From Astropecten irregularis (taxonomy: Eukaryota > Echinodermata > Asteroidea > Paxillosida > Astropectinidae), in assembly GCA_963971285.1 (NCBI GenBank), contig OZ020246.1, positions 21,373,217 through 21,437,216 on the forward strand: a stretch of DNA of 64,000 nucleotides. The letters are read 5' to 3'. The notes beneath the pieces were generated by a model. That model was given only the letters and a program-made list of their open reading frames with translations, was not told the DNA's origin and did not search any database. This document shows, piece after piece, positions 48,201 through 61,076 of the stretch. A program made the position numbers and the translations under genes. The number at the start of each line of letters is the position of its first letter. Position 1 is the first letter of the stretch.

Positions 48201-51200
48201 GATGGCAGTAGTATGGGCAGTGCTGATGGACACCTTTTAAAGACAAATGAATTCAGTGAAGAAATTCATAGCAATTGTGAACAATGCTTGCAAGTTTTTG
48301 CAAAGCTGTTTTGGCCTTCGCTTGCTCCGCTGTATGATAAAAAAAGAAATAAGCTGCAAAGAAATACGCATGGTAAATATAGCTTAGCCAATAAAACTGT
48401 TAGTTTGACAAGAAAGCTAAGTTAGACTCAATCCCAATCTCCAAAAGTAATTCCACATTGCCAAAGTTAAAAATTTAATTTCCTAACCTTTATTTTCTCT
48501 ACGCACTTCTTAAATTTGTACTTGATTTGCCAAACTCTATTTTATCCCAGTATTTTGTTGACATCTTGATTTTGAAATGGAATGTAGTCTGAAATTATTT
48601 GATCTATTTTTTATCGTGTGAAATTATATGAAAATCTATATAATCTATTTTGTAGTTTAGTGTAAATTCTATGAAGATCTTTCTTGAATGCATGTCTCCC
48701 GGGCGACCAAATTTATGTACAATTGTTACAGGGTGAGTGTAGGTAGTGTGTATGTAGAAATACTATTTTTGTCATTTCTAGTGCTTTTAAAGTGTATTTT
48801 GCGTGTGAAATTGTGATGCGTATATAAATGTGGCTTTTTCGCCTTTTTTAAATAACTTTTATTCAATAATACAGTAACTGAGCATTTAGATTAAGTGATT
48901 GGATTCATCAAAACGAGTCATGTTCCAGGCTGAGCTGCAGTATTCAAAACTGACATAAAAAAAAACATATTTTTTTGCAGAGGTTAAGTGGTTGATGAAG
49001 TGCATAGAGACACTCGAAATACCAGTCAGTATACGTAGCAGACAACTGATAAAAACTGAACATGTTTGCCCAGACCCGTTTTGTCAGGAATCAAATCACT
49101 TATCTCTGAACATTCCAAGACCAAAAATAGCACTGTTGTTGCAGTTCCTACCATGTGCACATTGCACTTTGGGTGTAGTACACATTATGATATAGATCTG
49201 GTACCACTTTCTAAACCAATTGGCATGTAGGGTTTTAACTAGGTTGGTACCCGTCTGTATTGGTAGACTGTATATTTGAGTTCATTAGTCAGTATACACA
49301 TGTCATTTGAATTGTTTTATGCTTTTATGACCTTAGAAGACTGATGTTTTGACACCCAGATGATGTGCAGAAATATTCATCTCTGTTCAAATAAATGCAT
49401 TCTTCGTTGTGTATTTGATCCATAGAACTATGTTAAATTACTCGAGCGCCGACTTGTGTACACTGAGAGTGATGCCTGCTGGGCACATCCATGTTTGTGC
49501 ACAAACCTATGGAAAACACAAAATTGTGTACGTCTTTTGTACGTCTATTTGCATATATCTGTGTTTGTGTTCTATACATGTGCATTTTCGAAGCCCAATA
49601 CATCCAAAATCTGACGCACTTGCGCGTTGCATTTAGAGTACATTCTTCGAAAGGCATTCCGGGCAAAGTTTTATTGTTCCACATACACGGACACAAATTC
49701 AAAATGACTGCGCCCAGGACGGCTTCAAAGCGTCTCCATACTCGAGAACACAGAGCTAGCGCTCTCGTAATTTAATATAGCTCTATGATTTGATCACAGT
49801 TCAGAGATATATTGATTGAATGCAATGGCATAGTGTGAGTAAAATTAGATGTCATTTATCTTTTATAGATTGAAATGAAACTTCCAATGATACCTCGATA
49901 TTACTACACACAGATTATCTTTCAAATTCTCCAATAGAACTGAGCTTTTTGTGGCTGAGTTTTGCAACTTAGGTCACAAAGATTTTTGCAATATTAATGC
50001 CAAATCTGTGCTTTCTTTGTATTTGCACCTTATTAGAGTTTGATGTTTGTTTTTTCACTTGCTTTTTTGGATATTTTTGTAGAGATTTTATGCGTGCCAA
50101 GTTTAATTGTGTTTTAATTAGGCTTGTAATATTGTGAGCAGAATTGCTGTGATTTTCAAACGTTTCATCAAGAATAAAACATGTTATGCATGCTGATGAT
50201 ACAATTCATGTTTATCGACTTTCTCTCAAAATTTAATTAGGGTATTTGTCTTGTTAAATGTCTGTCCCGTAATGTGATGAAATGTATGAAATCATAATTT
50301 GTTGGAGACTCCATTCTGATTTCTTTTTGTACAGGCGATAACATAGAAAATTGTCTAGGTGTCTTTTTAATAACTACACTAACGAATGCAGTGGGATCCA
50401 CAGAAATTGTCTGCTATAGTGGTAATTCGTTACTGGGAACAACTACATGTACTGTGTATTCTGTGTGTTTTGTACACAAAAACTGTGAGGTAAAGATGAT
50501 GTTCGGTATCGCAAACTCGCATTCGCCATAGCAGCGTTCCACTGCACTACACAAACTGTGGAATAAACGTTTGACAAGGAAGATTTATCAGAACTCTGTA
50601 TTTTATTGAACGTTCAACACTGGAGTAAGCACAATCTCCAAACAGAAAATCAAATGGCCAATTTAATAATGACACACAGTTGATAGAACTGTGTTGTGTT
50701 TATAAACCTACTGTAAAAGTCTGTGCCAAAAGGGAAAGCTAAATGACTGTAGAGATAAAAATGCCCTGCCATTAAAGATTGCGTGGTTTCAAAAGGAAAG
50801 TTTGCCGAACAAAAGTTATCAGATGAAAATGAAAGATGAACTGAAACTCGACTACAGAGTGGGATAGTTTTGGTCAAATCATAACATCACTACATTTAGA
50901 ATTAATTTATAGAGCCACGTCACCACACGGCAACTTTTACAGGCAACTTGGAGGCAACAAGCTTCACATCACATGCAAGAGGAAAAACATTATTATTACA
51001 AAGGTTCTTTTTTGTAATTCCTCACTATTCCCAAGGAAATTGTGTGAAACTTTAAAGATGAATGTTATTTCTTCTTGGAGATTGCCTGGAACTGATTGCC
51101 TGTAAATTGCCTTGTGTAGCGTGGACCTTACAGTGAAATTACCTTCCAACAAAATCATTACCTTTTCTTACAATGGGATACTTTAAATACGTGTTCAATT

Positions 51201-51915
51201 TTTCTGGTTCCCCAAACTTCTACTCTCTAAGTCATCAGTCAATCTATATACACACTGTACTGATGCACACACATCAGTCAAAGACGAATAAAACGCATGG
51301 ATTCCAAACGCATGGTACAATCTGTGCTTATATTACTCGGGATTTCCTCTTCATATTGGTAACACTAATAATATCACAAATGCACGTTTTAAGTAGTTGG
51401 ATATTTCATTGCATGTAAAAAGTTGGTGTCTCTGGCTGTGGCTGTGAATAACATACTTAAGTCTATTGAAATGGCTGCAGTTACTGGCTTGCGGCTGCTA
51501 TATGCGTGTGTGTCGCAGCCACAGTGGAAACAGGCTGATGACAGCCATTGGTGTGTGTTATTTGAAGCCATAGCCACTGTGGAAACAGCTGCAATCACTG
51601 GCTAGTGGCTACCATAGAGGTGTATGTATTATACAGTCGCAACCTGGGATTTGGAACATGTTTGTGTCACTGCTTTACATTACAAGGATGTAACCATACA
51701 TACACTCGGAACATTTTGAAATCTCATCATTTTCTAATAATAAACTTTTGTCACATGCTGAATCCTGTCAAATGGTTTCTCAACGCTAACACCCTTTCAC
51801 AATTTTTTCTTTTAGGAGTGGAGTAGGGGCGGAGTAGAGGAGGGGTTGAGGAGGGAGGGAGGGTTGGTGCTCTCATTACTGGTATCAATCTGAGATGCAA
51901 TGGCAACAGAAGAAG
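45231..51915. other. Gene-poor AT-rich intergenic DNA
   Basis: No coding exon recognised on either strand. It contains a dispersed repeat at about 46405-46510 (CGGTTTGCGGAAACACCATG, shared with 1370 and 62345) and imperfect GGCTGTGG/CCACAGTGGAAACAG direct and inverted repeats at 51425-51610. Confidence 0.55.
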
Positions 51916-52263
51916 AGGCCTTTTCACACTACAGCACCTTTAACACATGTCAAAATTTACACAGGTCCACTCTGTGGAATCTCTTGATTCTCTTCCAAAT
52001 TACAATACGAGTCAATCATGCCCTGTGTTTACGTTTCTCAACACAACATGTTTTTAAAGACAATCAAGCTACCACTCTCAACACACATCAAAATGTTCAA
52101 TACAGGTCAACCGCTGTCAACCCATCTCACTAGAAGGGTTAGTTTCAACACGGGGTCAAGTGCGTTTACACTGGTCCATCCCGTGTTAGAATCCTACAGT
52201 GTTTACAGTTCAGTCACTTTAACACGGGTCAGACATGAGATCTTTGGTAGTGTGAAAAGGCCT
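51916..52263. mobile_element. 348-bp MITE, AGGCCTTTTCACACTA family
   Basis: Same TIRs as 26324-27022 with a 3-bp AAG repeated on both sides (51913-51915 and 52264-52266). The interior keeps diverged ACACGGGTC/CAACAC repeats. It is a shorter family member, probably internally deleted. Confidence 0.85.
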
Positions 52264-52380
52264 AAGGAGAGGTCTCTGCTAAACACATATATCACTCACT
52301 GGAGAATGGTGATATATGAACTGTACCAGCAGGGACCAAAATTATAATAAGTACCTAAAATACAAAGGCCACTAGGCCTT

Positions 52381-52607
52381 GGGCGTTAACGAAACGGAGG
52401 CTCAGGCTCCATCTCAGGCTCCGGCTCCATTTCATGAATCCATTCTGAAATAACAGGCATCAAAAAAGACACTTTTGGCTGCGGTTCTGAGGTAGATTCT
52501 CTGGTTTGAAAAGGAAAACAGAGCTTCAGCACAACCTATATTTTCAGCATATGGATGACAGAGCTGGAGCCTGAGCCTAAGCCTAAGCCTTTGTTTCGTA
52601 ACTGCCC
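52381..52607. mobile_element. 227-bp MITE, GGCTCAGGCTC family
   Basis: Starts GGGCGTTAACGAAACGGAGG and ends TTTGTTTCGTAACTGCCC, with CTT on both sides (52378-52380 and 52608-52610). Compared with 26079-26320 the interior is inverted. It lies just downstream of CYC1. Confidence 0.8.
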
Positions 52608-52808
52608 CTTGTCTCATTTCTTCACAGCCATCCATTGAGGGCCTCCTACGTAATAGCAATCACCAAAAATCACGAATATTAAGGCTGCTTATACACCTCC
52701 AAACATAAAACGAGAGAGATTTTTGCATTAAAAAAAATTGGTATTTCTGTATTGGGGAAGGGGGACAGGGAAGGGCCTGAACGATGAAGAAGACCCAGCC
52801 TCACGTCA

Positions 52809-55800
52809 TCAATGGTTGGAGGGTCGGTATGCGATCTTCCGGGACTTGAGCACCGACCACTTTTGCCTCTTCATGTAATAAGAAGCCCCTAGCAGCAGGG
52901 ACAGGATCATCAGGGCCTGAGGAAACCAAAAACAACGGAGAAAACCAGTGAGTCCAAAGGATTTTGTTTTTTAAGCAAGGCAGAGACAAAATGTAGGAGA
53001 CAGGTTTTATTTAACCAGGGGGAAGATGGGGTGTCCAATGGACACCCTAATGGCAGCTTTTGGACACCATGTGTCATATGCACTATGTGGAGGTGTAAGT
53101 TTGGGGGACTTTTGGTAGTCCAAGATTGCTAAAGACAGAGAGAGAGGGAAATAGCTTACCTTGAGTCCCATTCTCTTGCGTTGGTCGTGTTCTGGCTCAG
53201 AGGCCCAACGAAGGAAGGTGGAAACGTCCTTAGCCAACTGACTTAGCGTTGCCGGGGTTCCTGTCAGACAAAGAGAAAAACATCAACTGTAACTCTAACA
53301 GGTCTCACAACTAGATTCTTTATTTGGCTGAACGTGTAATTGCAAAAAAAAAAAAAAAAAGGCTTCTTAAACTTTTCAAACCATGTGTTTGTTACAAAGA
53401 TTGATTGATGAAATAAACAACTCCAAAACAGCAAGACGGTGCTAGTTAAATGGCATGTACACCATTGGTATTGGTAAAGGTGACAGAGGATGCTCATAAT
53501 TTGGTTTGTCATAGAGTAAAAACAAATTTGTGAAATTTTAAGCTCAATTGATCATTGGAAACAGAAGAAAACAGCGAAAACCTGTTGCAATTGTTATTCC
53601 AATAATGTGGGAAGAGCAGTCTCATTTTTTATCTTTCCAAAATTAAAATTTTTTAAGTATTTGGTTTTACTCTTTTTCTGGATAAATACAGCATTTCAGG
53701 CAGAAACATTTTTACAATATGTTTCTGCCGTTACCGTCTTTATACCCTGTAAGTTATATGTAAATCTGTGAACATTTCTGTTTGGTTTGTTACCAATGTT
53801 GTATGTGCCCTTTAATCGGAGGCTTAACTAGTACTTCACTTAACTATTAATTCACTGGTAACTCTTAACACGCAGTGATTCAAATCACATTATCGTGGGC
53901 GGGGGAGGGGATAGTCTGTACTCACCATCTTCATATTCAATAATCTCATTGTAGAGTGCAGGTGCCATACCGATGGCCTGTCCAGGGAAGTAAGGGTTGT
54001 AATATAATGGATCCTGGACGTCTACACCGGCCGGAGGGTCACAGTACCCGGTCAGCAGGGAGAAAATGTAATCCTCGTTTCCGTGACGTGCCAGGGCGAT
54101 GTAGCTCAAGTCTGGAGGCAATGCACCTGTCAATTGAGATTGGGGAGAACATGTGAGTGTATTCATTATGTCACGTATCTCAGTCTCTGGTTACACTGTG
54201 GGCGATGGTCAGTCGTATTGCACTTGTATTTGTCAATTCTATAACTATAGTTTTACAAGGATGAGTCTTTCTGTCAAGTTTATATACTGATTTCAACTTG
54301 ATACAAAAAGCTTTAAGGTTGGAAATGTTGCAAGCATTACGCTTGGAATTGCCCTCATTGTTTGGGGTGGGTGATGGCACACAAATTGTATAATTCCTTG
54401 ATTGACTGCTGCTATCATAAATTTTGAAACATTGGCACGCAAAATCTATTCTGATGGGTTGCTAAGAATAGACGTTTTGGCTCAGGTGGGCTTCGAACCC
54501 ACGTCTTCCTGCTTACTACCGTAATTTTTGGAATATAGCCCGCGGCTAATGTGTTGATTCTCATGCTGAAAAATGTCTCTGCGGCTTATATTAAGGGCGG
54601 CTAATGTGACAACATCTGAAGAATAAAATCAACTACACTATAAATGTACGTACACATGCATGATTGTGTATGAAATGTTGAAAGCTTGAGCGGTCAGCCA
54701 GCGGACTGTACACGCAAGTAAGTATTGTTAACGCCGCACAAATCGTGTGGTGCGTCTGTTCGTTTTTGTGTTTCTGTTCTCGTTATGTTATCCATGCATA
54801 TTCGTTCGTTTTTGTGTTATCCATGTACGTTACGCTCATGCGATGCTGAGCAACCTGCACGCACGCACGCACGCACGTGACTGGGACTTGACTACACGGG
54901 TCCACAGTTGCCTACAATATTACACGCACTACCCGTGGATACCGGTAATCTCTGTCGAGGCTCGCTCATGTGCGTTACGTGCAGACATAAAGTTTACGTT
55001 TTCTTCTATGGGATCGTCGATTTTTGTAAGGATTTTCAAGATGTTTCATAAAAACAGAATTTACTGGCTGATTAGCAATAACAGTTGTTGACATAGATGA
55101 GCTTCAACTTAAGAGTCTATTGAGAGTCTGAATTAATGCATTCACGCACACATATCACAAGTCGGCACATTAAAATAAAGCGATCAATCCGCAGGTGGGT
55201 ACTTCACTACATACGCCGATGAAACTGATCTGGTTTTTTTGTTTTGGCTGAACCCCGATAAAACCATGGCTTGTAAGGGAGAGCAGTGCCATGGTGGTAA
55301 AAAAAACCGGTTTAATAAATTATTGAACTATCCCACAGAAATCATGTGACGCCAAAAATAATAATATTAATAATTGGAAGCGTAAAGAATAATATTCCCC
55401 TTTTTTAAATACAATATTATAGCACCCTCTCTTGACTTATTATAACAAATTAAAACCGGAAGCGAAGTCGCTCGGCACGATTTGTGCGAGTGACATACTT
55501 ACGGACGTCCGTGATTCTTCACAGCGATTCTTCACAACAGTTGATGCCGTCTACTTCCGATTCAGGTCGTCAATTAACTCTTGAAGCAGTATCATTCATT
55601 TATTCATTCATCATCATATACATGTACATTATTTAATGACATATACCAACATAAAATCATGCATGCTCGCTTTGCTTGAGATTTTATAATTGAAGAGAAA
55701 CAAACAGTCCTTTTCAGGACTACCAAAAACACAAAAGAGAAAATATTGTATGTCTGCTGGCCCCATAAAATTATTTATCATATTATCGCTTCTGTGCAAA

Positions 55801-58800
55801 TTAATAAATACCGCTGGTTAAAGTTTATCTCAGTGTCGCTGGTTCGCGCGTTAATCACGCTTTGTAAATAGCATGTGTAGGCCCTACTGGAACCAACAAT
55901 TTTACCGTACGTCCACAATGAAAACATACACGTGCATGCCTGACATTTTCGGCAAAAAAATAATGCGGCAGGCAATACGCACCAATTAATAGTGGTCCCC
56001 GTTTTTGCCCGTAAGTAAAAACTGATTTCCCCATATAAACATCAAAATAATGTGTTGTCATTAAGAATTCGTGAACACTTTACCGGCGTCTTTGCTGACT
56101 GATTATGCACTTGTATGTGCCACAACCAGCACTAGGCACAATAATACTGGCTATTATGTGATTACTGTACATCGTCCGTGTCCACGCGGGTGCGGCTTAT
56201 AAACCATTGCGGCTTATACAGTAACTTTAAATATTAATTTCCTGATTTTTGGGTGCTGCGGCTTATAACCCACGCGGCCTATATTCCGAAAATTACGGTA
56301 CTAGTGTCAATGTTATACCACTAGATCACAAAGCTAGCTTGGGTCAGAAGGTTAATTAAAATCCAATATCACAGCGGGTACCACAATTAATCATTGTTAT
56401 TAAGATTTGTTTTGTCATAAGGAGACTGCTGGATTCCAACTGAGGCATAGCTCAGAGAGAGAGTGAAATACACAGTGTCGCTGCAAAATTGCTAACTTAC
56501 TGCCTATCCACCATGCAAACCTTCAGGGCATGAAAAAGATTCTCTTCAAATTTTCAAGCTTTCAATTACCTTGATTGGCGGCCCTTGCTGCCTCGTCGTT
56601 GGTGTATGGGTTGGGGAAGTAATCTGACAGCTTACCAGGACGGTCAAAGAATTCCCCACTCTCGTCCGGCCCGTCCTGGACCATGTACTGAAAAAGGACC
56701 GGCAACAAAACAATGTGACAGGAATTGTTCTCGCAATTAATATTCCTCTATTCTACACGCACTCCAAAAAGACTAATGGGAGCCTATCTTGTTCTTTATT
56801 TGGGAACATCTCTAATCCCAAGAATCCTAGAACTGCCGAATTCTATGCCTTGGACTTTTTAGGCATTGAAAGGTAAACAGAGAAAATTGAGTGGAGCGGG
56901 ATTCGAACCTGCAACCTCCAGAATACAGTACCAGCACTCTACTAACTGAGTTATCCAGCCCAGTGTTGGTGGAGTCCCAAATTGTAATTTATCTTTGTTT
57001 GTTTAAACAATGGAACTACTAGTGCACAAGCATGGGGCCTGATGGTTGAACTTGGTCCAAGTCCAAAGTATGTGCCATAGGGATACCGCACATAAATGAA
57101 GATGGGCGAAATTTAAAAAAGGGTTCCCATGCATAAAGCCCACCGTGACCCCAATCTCTGGGCAATGCAAACCAAACTTTTCTCATACATACCTCTTCAG
57201 CCAAAGTCTTAGCCTCATCCTCTGTGTGTGAGACTCCAATAAGGTTCCTGAAAGCCAGATATTTCATACTGTGACAGGCGGAGCATACCTCTTTGTAGAC
57301 CTGGTAGCCTCGTCGAATACTGCCCGAAGAAAAAAAGGAAGAAAAAGACTTCATCAATCAACTAGCAGTGTTTAATACTGGGGCCAATTCCATAGAGCTG
57401 CTTAAGCACCAACATTTCCTCCTGCAAAACAGAGCTTCAGCTTACAATGAAAAGCCACAACCTATATTTTCAGCATATGGATTACAGAGACGAAGCCGGA
57501 GACAAAGCCGGAGACGAAGCTGGAGCCTGAGCCGGAGCTGACCTTTGAGAAAGGTCCCAATTTTCATAGTGAGGTAAATGCCGCCCTCTTGTGACAGATT
57601 CTGCACATACCTTGCGTGATCAAACGAGCTGAATAGTCCCTTGTGGCTCCAGGGATAGTTAGGGGCGTGAAGATCGTACTCCTCAGCATTCACTGCTGAA
57701 TGTAACGTTGCCACTAGGCCAGCTCCACCAGCAGCTATAAGGCCAAGAGTTCCCAGCATCTGCAACGTAAAACAAAGCACCAAAGTCAGACTGGTTTTTT
57801 GCACTTAGTGCACATACACAAAGTAAAACAAATGTCAGTCATTTCTATTGCACACTGTCCTGAATCTGCCCAAGTCAGACACAAGTCAGCAAACAGCTCG
57901 CAAGTCACACAAATTACCCATAACACTCAGAGGGTCTGACACTTTTAACCAAACAGGAACTTTTTCAAAAGCTTAAAGGGCATGTTTATCTAGCCTTTGA
58001 GAAAGACCCTGCTCAGATCAAAACATCAGCCTTTACCAAACTTCAAGCGAAACCAAGAACACTGTCCAGTACCCTTACATCACACTACAAAGGCTAAGAT
58101 CAGGGGCGATGTCACTAACGCTTTGCAATCATCGCTTAAGCCCAAATCCATTGCTAAGCGAAAAATCGAACACTACTTTCCGTTTAGTGATGGATTTGGG
58201 CTTTTGCGATGATCGCAAAGCGTAAGTGAAATCGGCCCCAGGCTATTGGAGGCCATGTCATGTGTCAAAAGTCCATAATTCCAATCACAATTCAAGAGAC
58301 TTATGATACTGGAAATACTTTACAATCGACAAAACCCCATCACATTAAAAACGCTTACCGCTTTCTTTCCCGAGGACATTCCTGCAAATGCTGACATGTT
58401 GGCCTGAGGATAAGCAGAAATAATACCAAAAATAACAACTTCAAGTAGGACTACATACGGTATCTAACAATTCTTCTTCTTTTTTTTGGGGGGGGGGGGG
58501 TTGTAGGGGTCAAAGCCTTCAGGTTCAAAGTAAAAGAAAAACACACAGTTAAGGCTGGAGTTGTAGCAGTTTAAAATAACCTTAATCTAAGGTGTAGAAT
58601 GTGCATGGATGGATACATGCTAGTGATGTAAGTATGACATAACACAAACATCACTCACAACTAACATTAGGCCCTACACAACTTTGAACTAAGTTCAGTC
58701 ACATCATGTTTCGTAATCTGAAACTCAGGCATGCAACTTGGACTTTCCAAAAAAAGAGGAAATTCCAATCTTTACCATATTTTGTACAGTGTTTTTCACT

Positions 58801-60172
58801 TTTCAATGGCATAAGAGTGAAGTGGAAAAGGAAGAAATCAGCTGATCCGAGGAAAAGTTGCATGCCTGGAAACTGTCATGAATTAAAGTAAGCTAACCAA
58901 AACTCTGGCCCAACTAGGTACGTTACAATCCATGCACTGTGAGTAGGCCAGAAATGTCCACTGTGCTTGCGCGGGCTTGTAGCCCTACTGGGGGATTGCC
59001 CTACAAAATGTGGCATTTTGATTGGTTGCCGGGGGGTAATTTTTTCCTACATCATCGATATCGTGCAGTTGGAGACTCATTCTTAATTCCTGTGAAAAAA
59101 AAAATGGGATCCGTAGCTCCTTGCGATCGTGCGATCAACTTGAATTATTGGGTCACATTCAACCCTCTCCTAATCATAGATCAAATGTTCCTACTATTTT
59201 GAAAGGTATACTTACAGATAAAGTGACATTTCAACTACCTTGTGGTGAAATTTGGGTGGAATCTGACGATCAGAAATGTGACTTTTTCGACCAGGAATGT
59301 CATAATGCTGTGCGTTGTTGTTGCATATTGGTACCCCTGCCCATATTGAATTTATGTAATTAACCACTAGAATTATAATTTATCTGATTAATCTTGGATA
59401 ATAAATATCAATTTAAATCATGTATTTGAACCAGAATACTTCAATCTAATGTTGGAAAAGATTTCATGCATTTATTTTAATCCCAAAGATATTTATGGAC
59501 ATAATTGGACAAAATTAGCCCTCCTCCAGTCCTCGATCACAACTTTTTTTTCAATGTAATGCAAAACCATAGGGACCAAATATGCAAATTTTGGATCATG
59601 AAAATGGCTGTAACTTCCTTCAAAATAATGGTATGGAAGTGAGTGAGGTATCAAATGAAATGTATTCTCATGCTCTTTCAGATGATATACCTTGCAGGGC
59701 ATATCTATGATATCTAAAAATTTTGTAACATCCCTAGCCCAACAAAAGGAGTTTCAAAGTACAGCCGTATGCTAGCTAAATTAATCATGTGCTGATTAAA
59801 ATCAGAGACACTATTTTCCAACTGTTATTTTGTGTAGAAATTAATGGTCCTGTTCGCAGGCTTGGCATTTCACTCTGAGTTTGAAAGTAAATGATCACCA
59901 CATTACGTCACCGTGCTGCACCATCGTCAGACTCGATAGCAAGCGTTCTGCGTTGCGTGCAATGAATTTGGTTGGTAAAAATGCCGGGTCGTGACAAACT
60001 TCACGATCTCGATCAAGAAATTGTTCTTAAATGCCCAGATAGTGGCATAAACTTGTACGTATGCGTCCAAACTTGTTTCAATAAAATAACCAACCTTTTG
60101 GCACAATAAAACACCATTTTGCCGCGATTGCCGGAGCAGGATCGGAGCTTTTCGTAGCGCTGCCGTCGCCAT
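52809..60172 (-). CDS. CYC1: Cytochrome c1, heme protein of respiratory complex III
   Basis: Inner-membrane subunit of the ubiquinol-cytochrome c reductase; passes electrons from the Rieske protein to cytochrome c. Exons (minus): 60172-60095, 58403-58359, 57759-57611, 57319-57193, 56687-56570, 54126-53926, 53260-53160, 52916-52809; all phases agree, 308 residues (human 325). Exon 1 gives a basic mitochondrial presequence ([20 protein letters not shown]). Exon 3 has the second hydrophobic sorting segment [19 protein letters not shown]. Exon 4 carries the heme motif CSACH. Exon 6 has [15 protein letters not shown] and [15 protein letters not shown], which supplies the axial Met ligand. Exon 7 has [19 protein letters not shown], and exon 8 the C-terminal anchor and [14 protein letters not shown]. 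Start: ATG 60172; an upstream in-frame ATG at 60343 would give no presequence-like N-terminus. Divergent from PLA2G15. Introns carry several MITEs. Confidence 0.96.
53680..53815. mobile_element. Fragment of the TTAA-flanked MITE family
   Basis: Shares TTCTGGATAAATACAGCATT and ATCTGTGAACATTTCTGTTT with the copies at 10152 and 11482. It lies in CYC1 intron 6 and lacks clear ends. Confidence 0.65.
54519..56298. mobile_element. 1.78-kb DNA element with TA target, inserted in a SINE
   Basis: The TIR CCGTAATTTTTGGAATATAG is complementary to CTATATTCCGAAAATTACGG at the right end. TA flanks both sides (54517-54518 and 56299-56300). Subterminal GCGGCTTATA repeats occur near both ends. The flanks, 54478-54516 and 56301-56340, together form a tRNA-like SINE head (minus strand A box TAGTGGTATAACATTG, B box GGGTTCGAAGCCC), so the element split that SINE. 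The longest internal ORF (54747-55091) is unrecognised. The TA target fits Tc1/mariner-like or ISL2EU-like groups; unassigned. Confidence 0.85.
56885..57005 (-). mobile_element. tRNA-derived SINE head
   Basis: The minus strand reads an A box (AACTCAGTTAGTAGAGTGCT) and B box (GGTTCGAATCCCGCTCCA), with the CCACCAACACTGGGCTGG leader seen in the other copies. It lies in CYC1 intron 4. It is not a tRNA gene, since no acceptor stem pairs. Confidence 0.8.
57380..57550. mobile_element. MITE fragments in CYC1 intron 3
   Basis: 57381-57412 is a TTCCATAGAGCTGCTTAAGC terminus. 57427-57545 is half of a GGCTCA-family MITE (ACAACCTATATTTTCAGCAT, GGAGCCTGAGCCGGAG) with an expanded CGAAGCCGGAGA tract. Confidence 0.7.
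58102..58239. mobile_element. 138-bp palindromic MITE
   Basis: GGGGCGATGTCACTAACGCT at the left and GCGTAAGTGAAATCGGCCCC at the right, with arms pairing through AAGCCCAAATCCAT and ATGGATTTGGGCTT. It lies in CYC1 intron 2. Confidence 0.8.
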
Positions 60173-61076
60173 CTTGCTTGTGTAATTGAGAAAGAATCGA
60201 TTCCTCCAAATTGCGATTCTCTTAAAATCGACATAATCTGCGATGACGGGGGCGTGGCAAGGACCCACCTTTACAAAATGGGGGTTATCAAAATGAGGGT
60301 ACAAACATTTATTTTGCCAGTTTCTTAGACGTCGGCGTCCCACCTATAAATTGGATTAACCAATCATTCCCTTCGATTAATGTAGCAACAATTTACTTTT
60401 CACATTTCTTTGGCTTCAGAAGTTGATACCATTGCATGACCTTGGGGCGGGGTTTCAAACCACATTATCTTTTGAAATGTGTTATTAATAAACCACTGGA
60501 AAATTCTTTCCATGACGGCATGACCTGATGCATGATGCAAAAAGCCTTATCGACCTTCCGTTATAATAGAAATGAATATTTATTTTAGATTTTACACAAA
60601 CAGGAAATTTCATTCGAATACAAACCGTAGTAAGTATAATCTATGACTGTATAAACAGTTACTTGCAAATAAGCATGCTTGCTTGCCTTATTCGACAACT
60701 CAGAATCGATTATGTAACCAATATTAAACTGGTGCCCTGCATCGAGTGGTTCATTACAATATTGCATCAAAGTCAAACTACAACCAGTGTAAACTTCGAA
60801 TGTTGAATCTGTAATAATTGGTCGAATATTCGGATTCGATTACTCTGGATTAACTGGATTGAAATGAACGGCACGAGTGGACTGGTACCCAATCTTATCT
60901 TATTTCCGATCATGTGAACGTGGTGGTGTGCGCGTGCGGTGTAAACATTAAATACAAATTTTACAATCACTGGCCGGCTCAGATCATCGTCAGGTGATGT
61001 GTCACGCGTAATTTGTAGGTCGTATTGTGAACTGAAGAGTGAAGTTAAGTAAAGAGTCATCATAAATACTGCAACT
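60173..61076. promoter_or_regulatory. Shared intergenic region of the divergent CYC1/PLA2G15 pair
   Basis: 904 bp separate the two start codons. Transcription must begin in both directions within it, so a bidirectional promoter is likely. A GC-richer patch with GGGGGCGTGGC lies at about 60246-60256, near the CYC1 start. No canonical TATA element is evident beside either start. No repeat of the families described elsewhere in this window was noticed in it. Confidence 0.5.

Noticed and set aside
49409-49775. Overlapping ORFs on both strands near 49.5 kb
   Set aside because: No domain, no splice context and low complexity; both strands open by chance.
59927-60343. Longer CYC1 N-terminus from the ATG at 60343
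   Set aside because: The added 57 residues do not resemble a mitochondrial presequence. The ATG at 60172 gives a basic presequence and the expected overall length.
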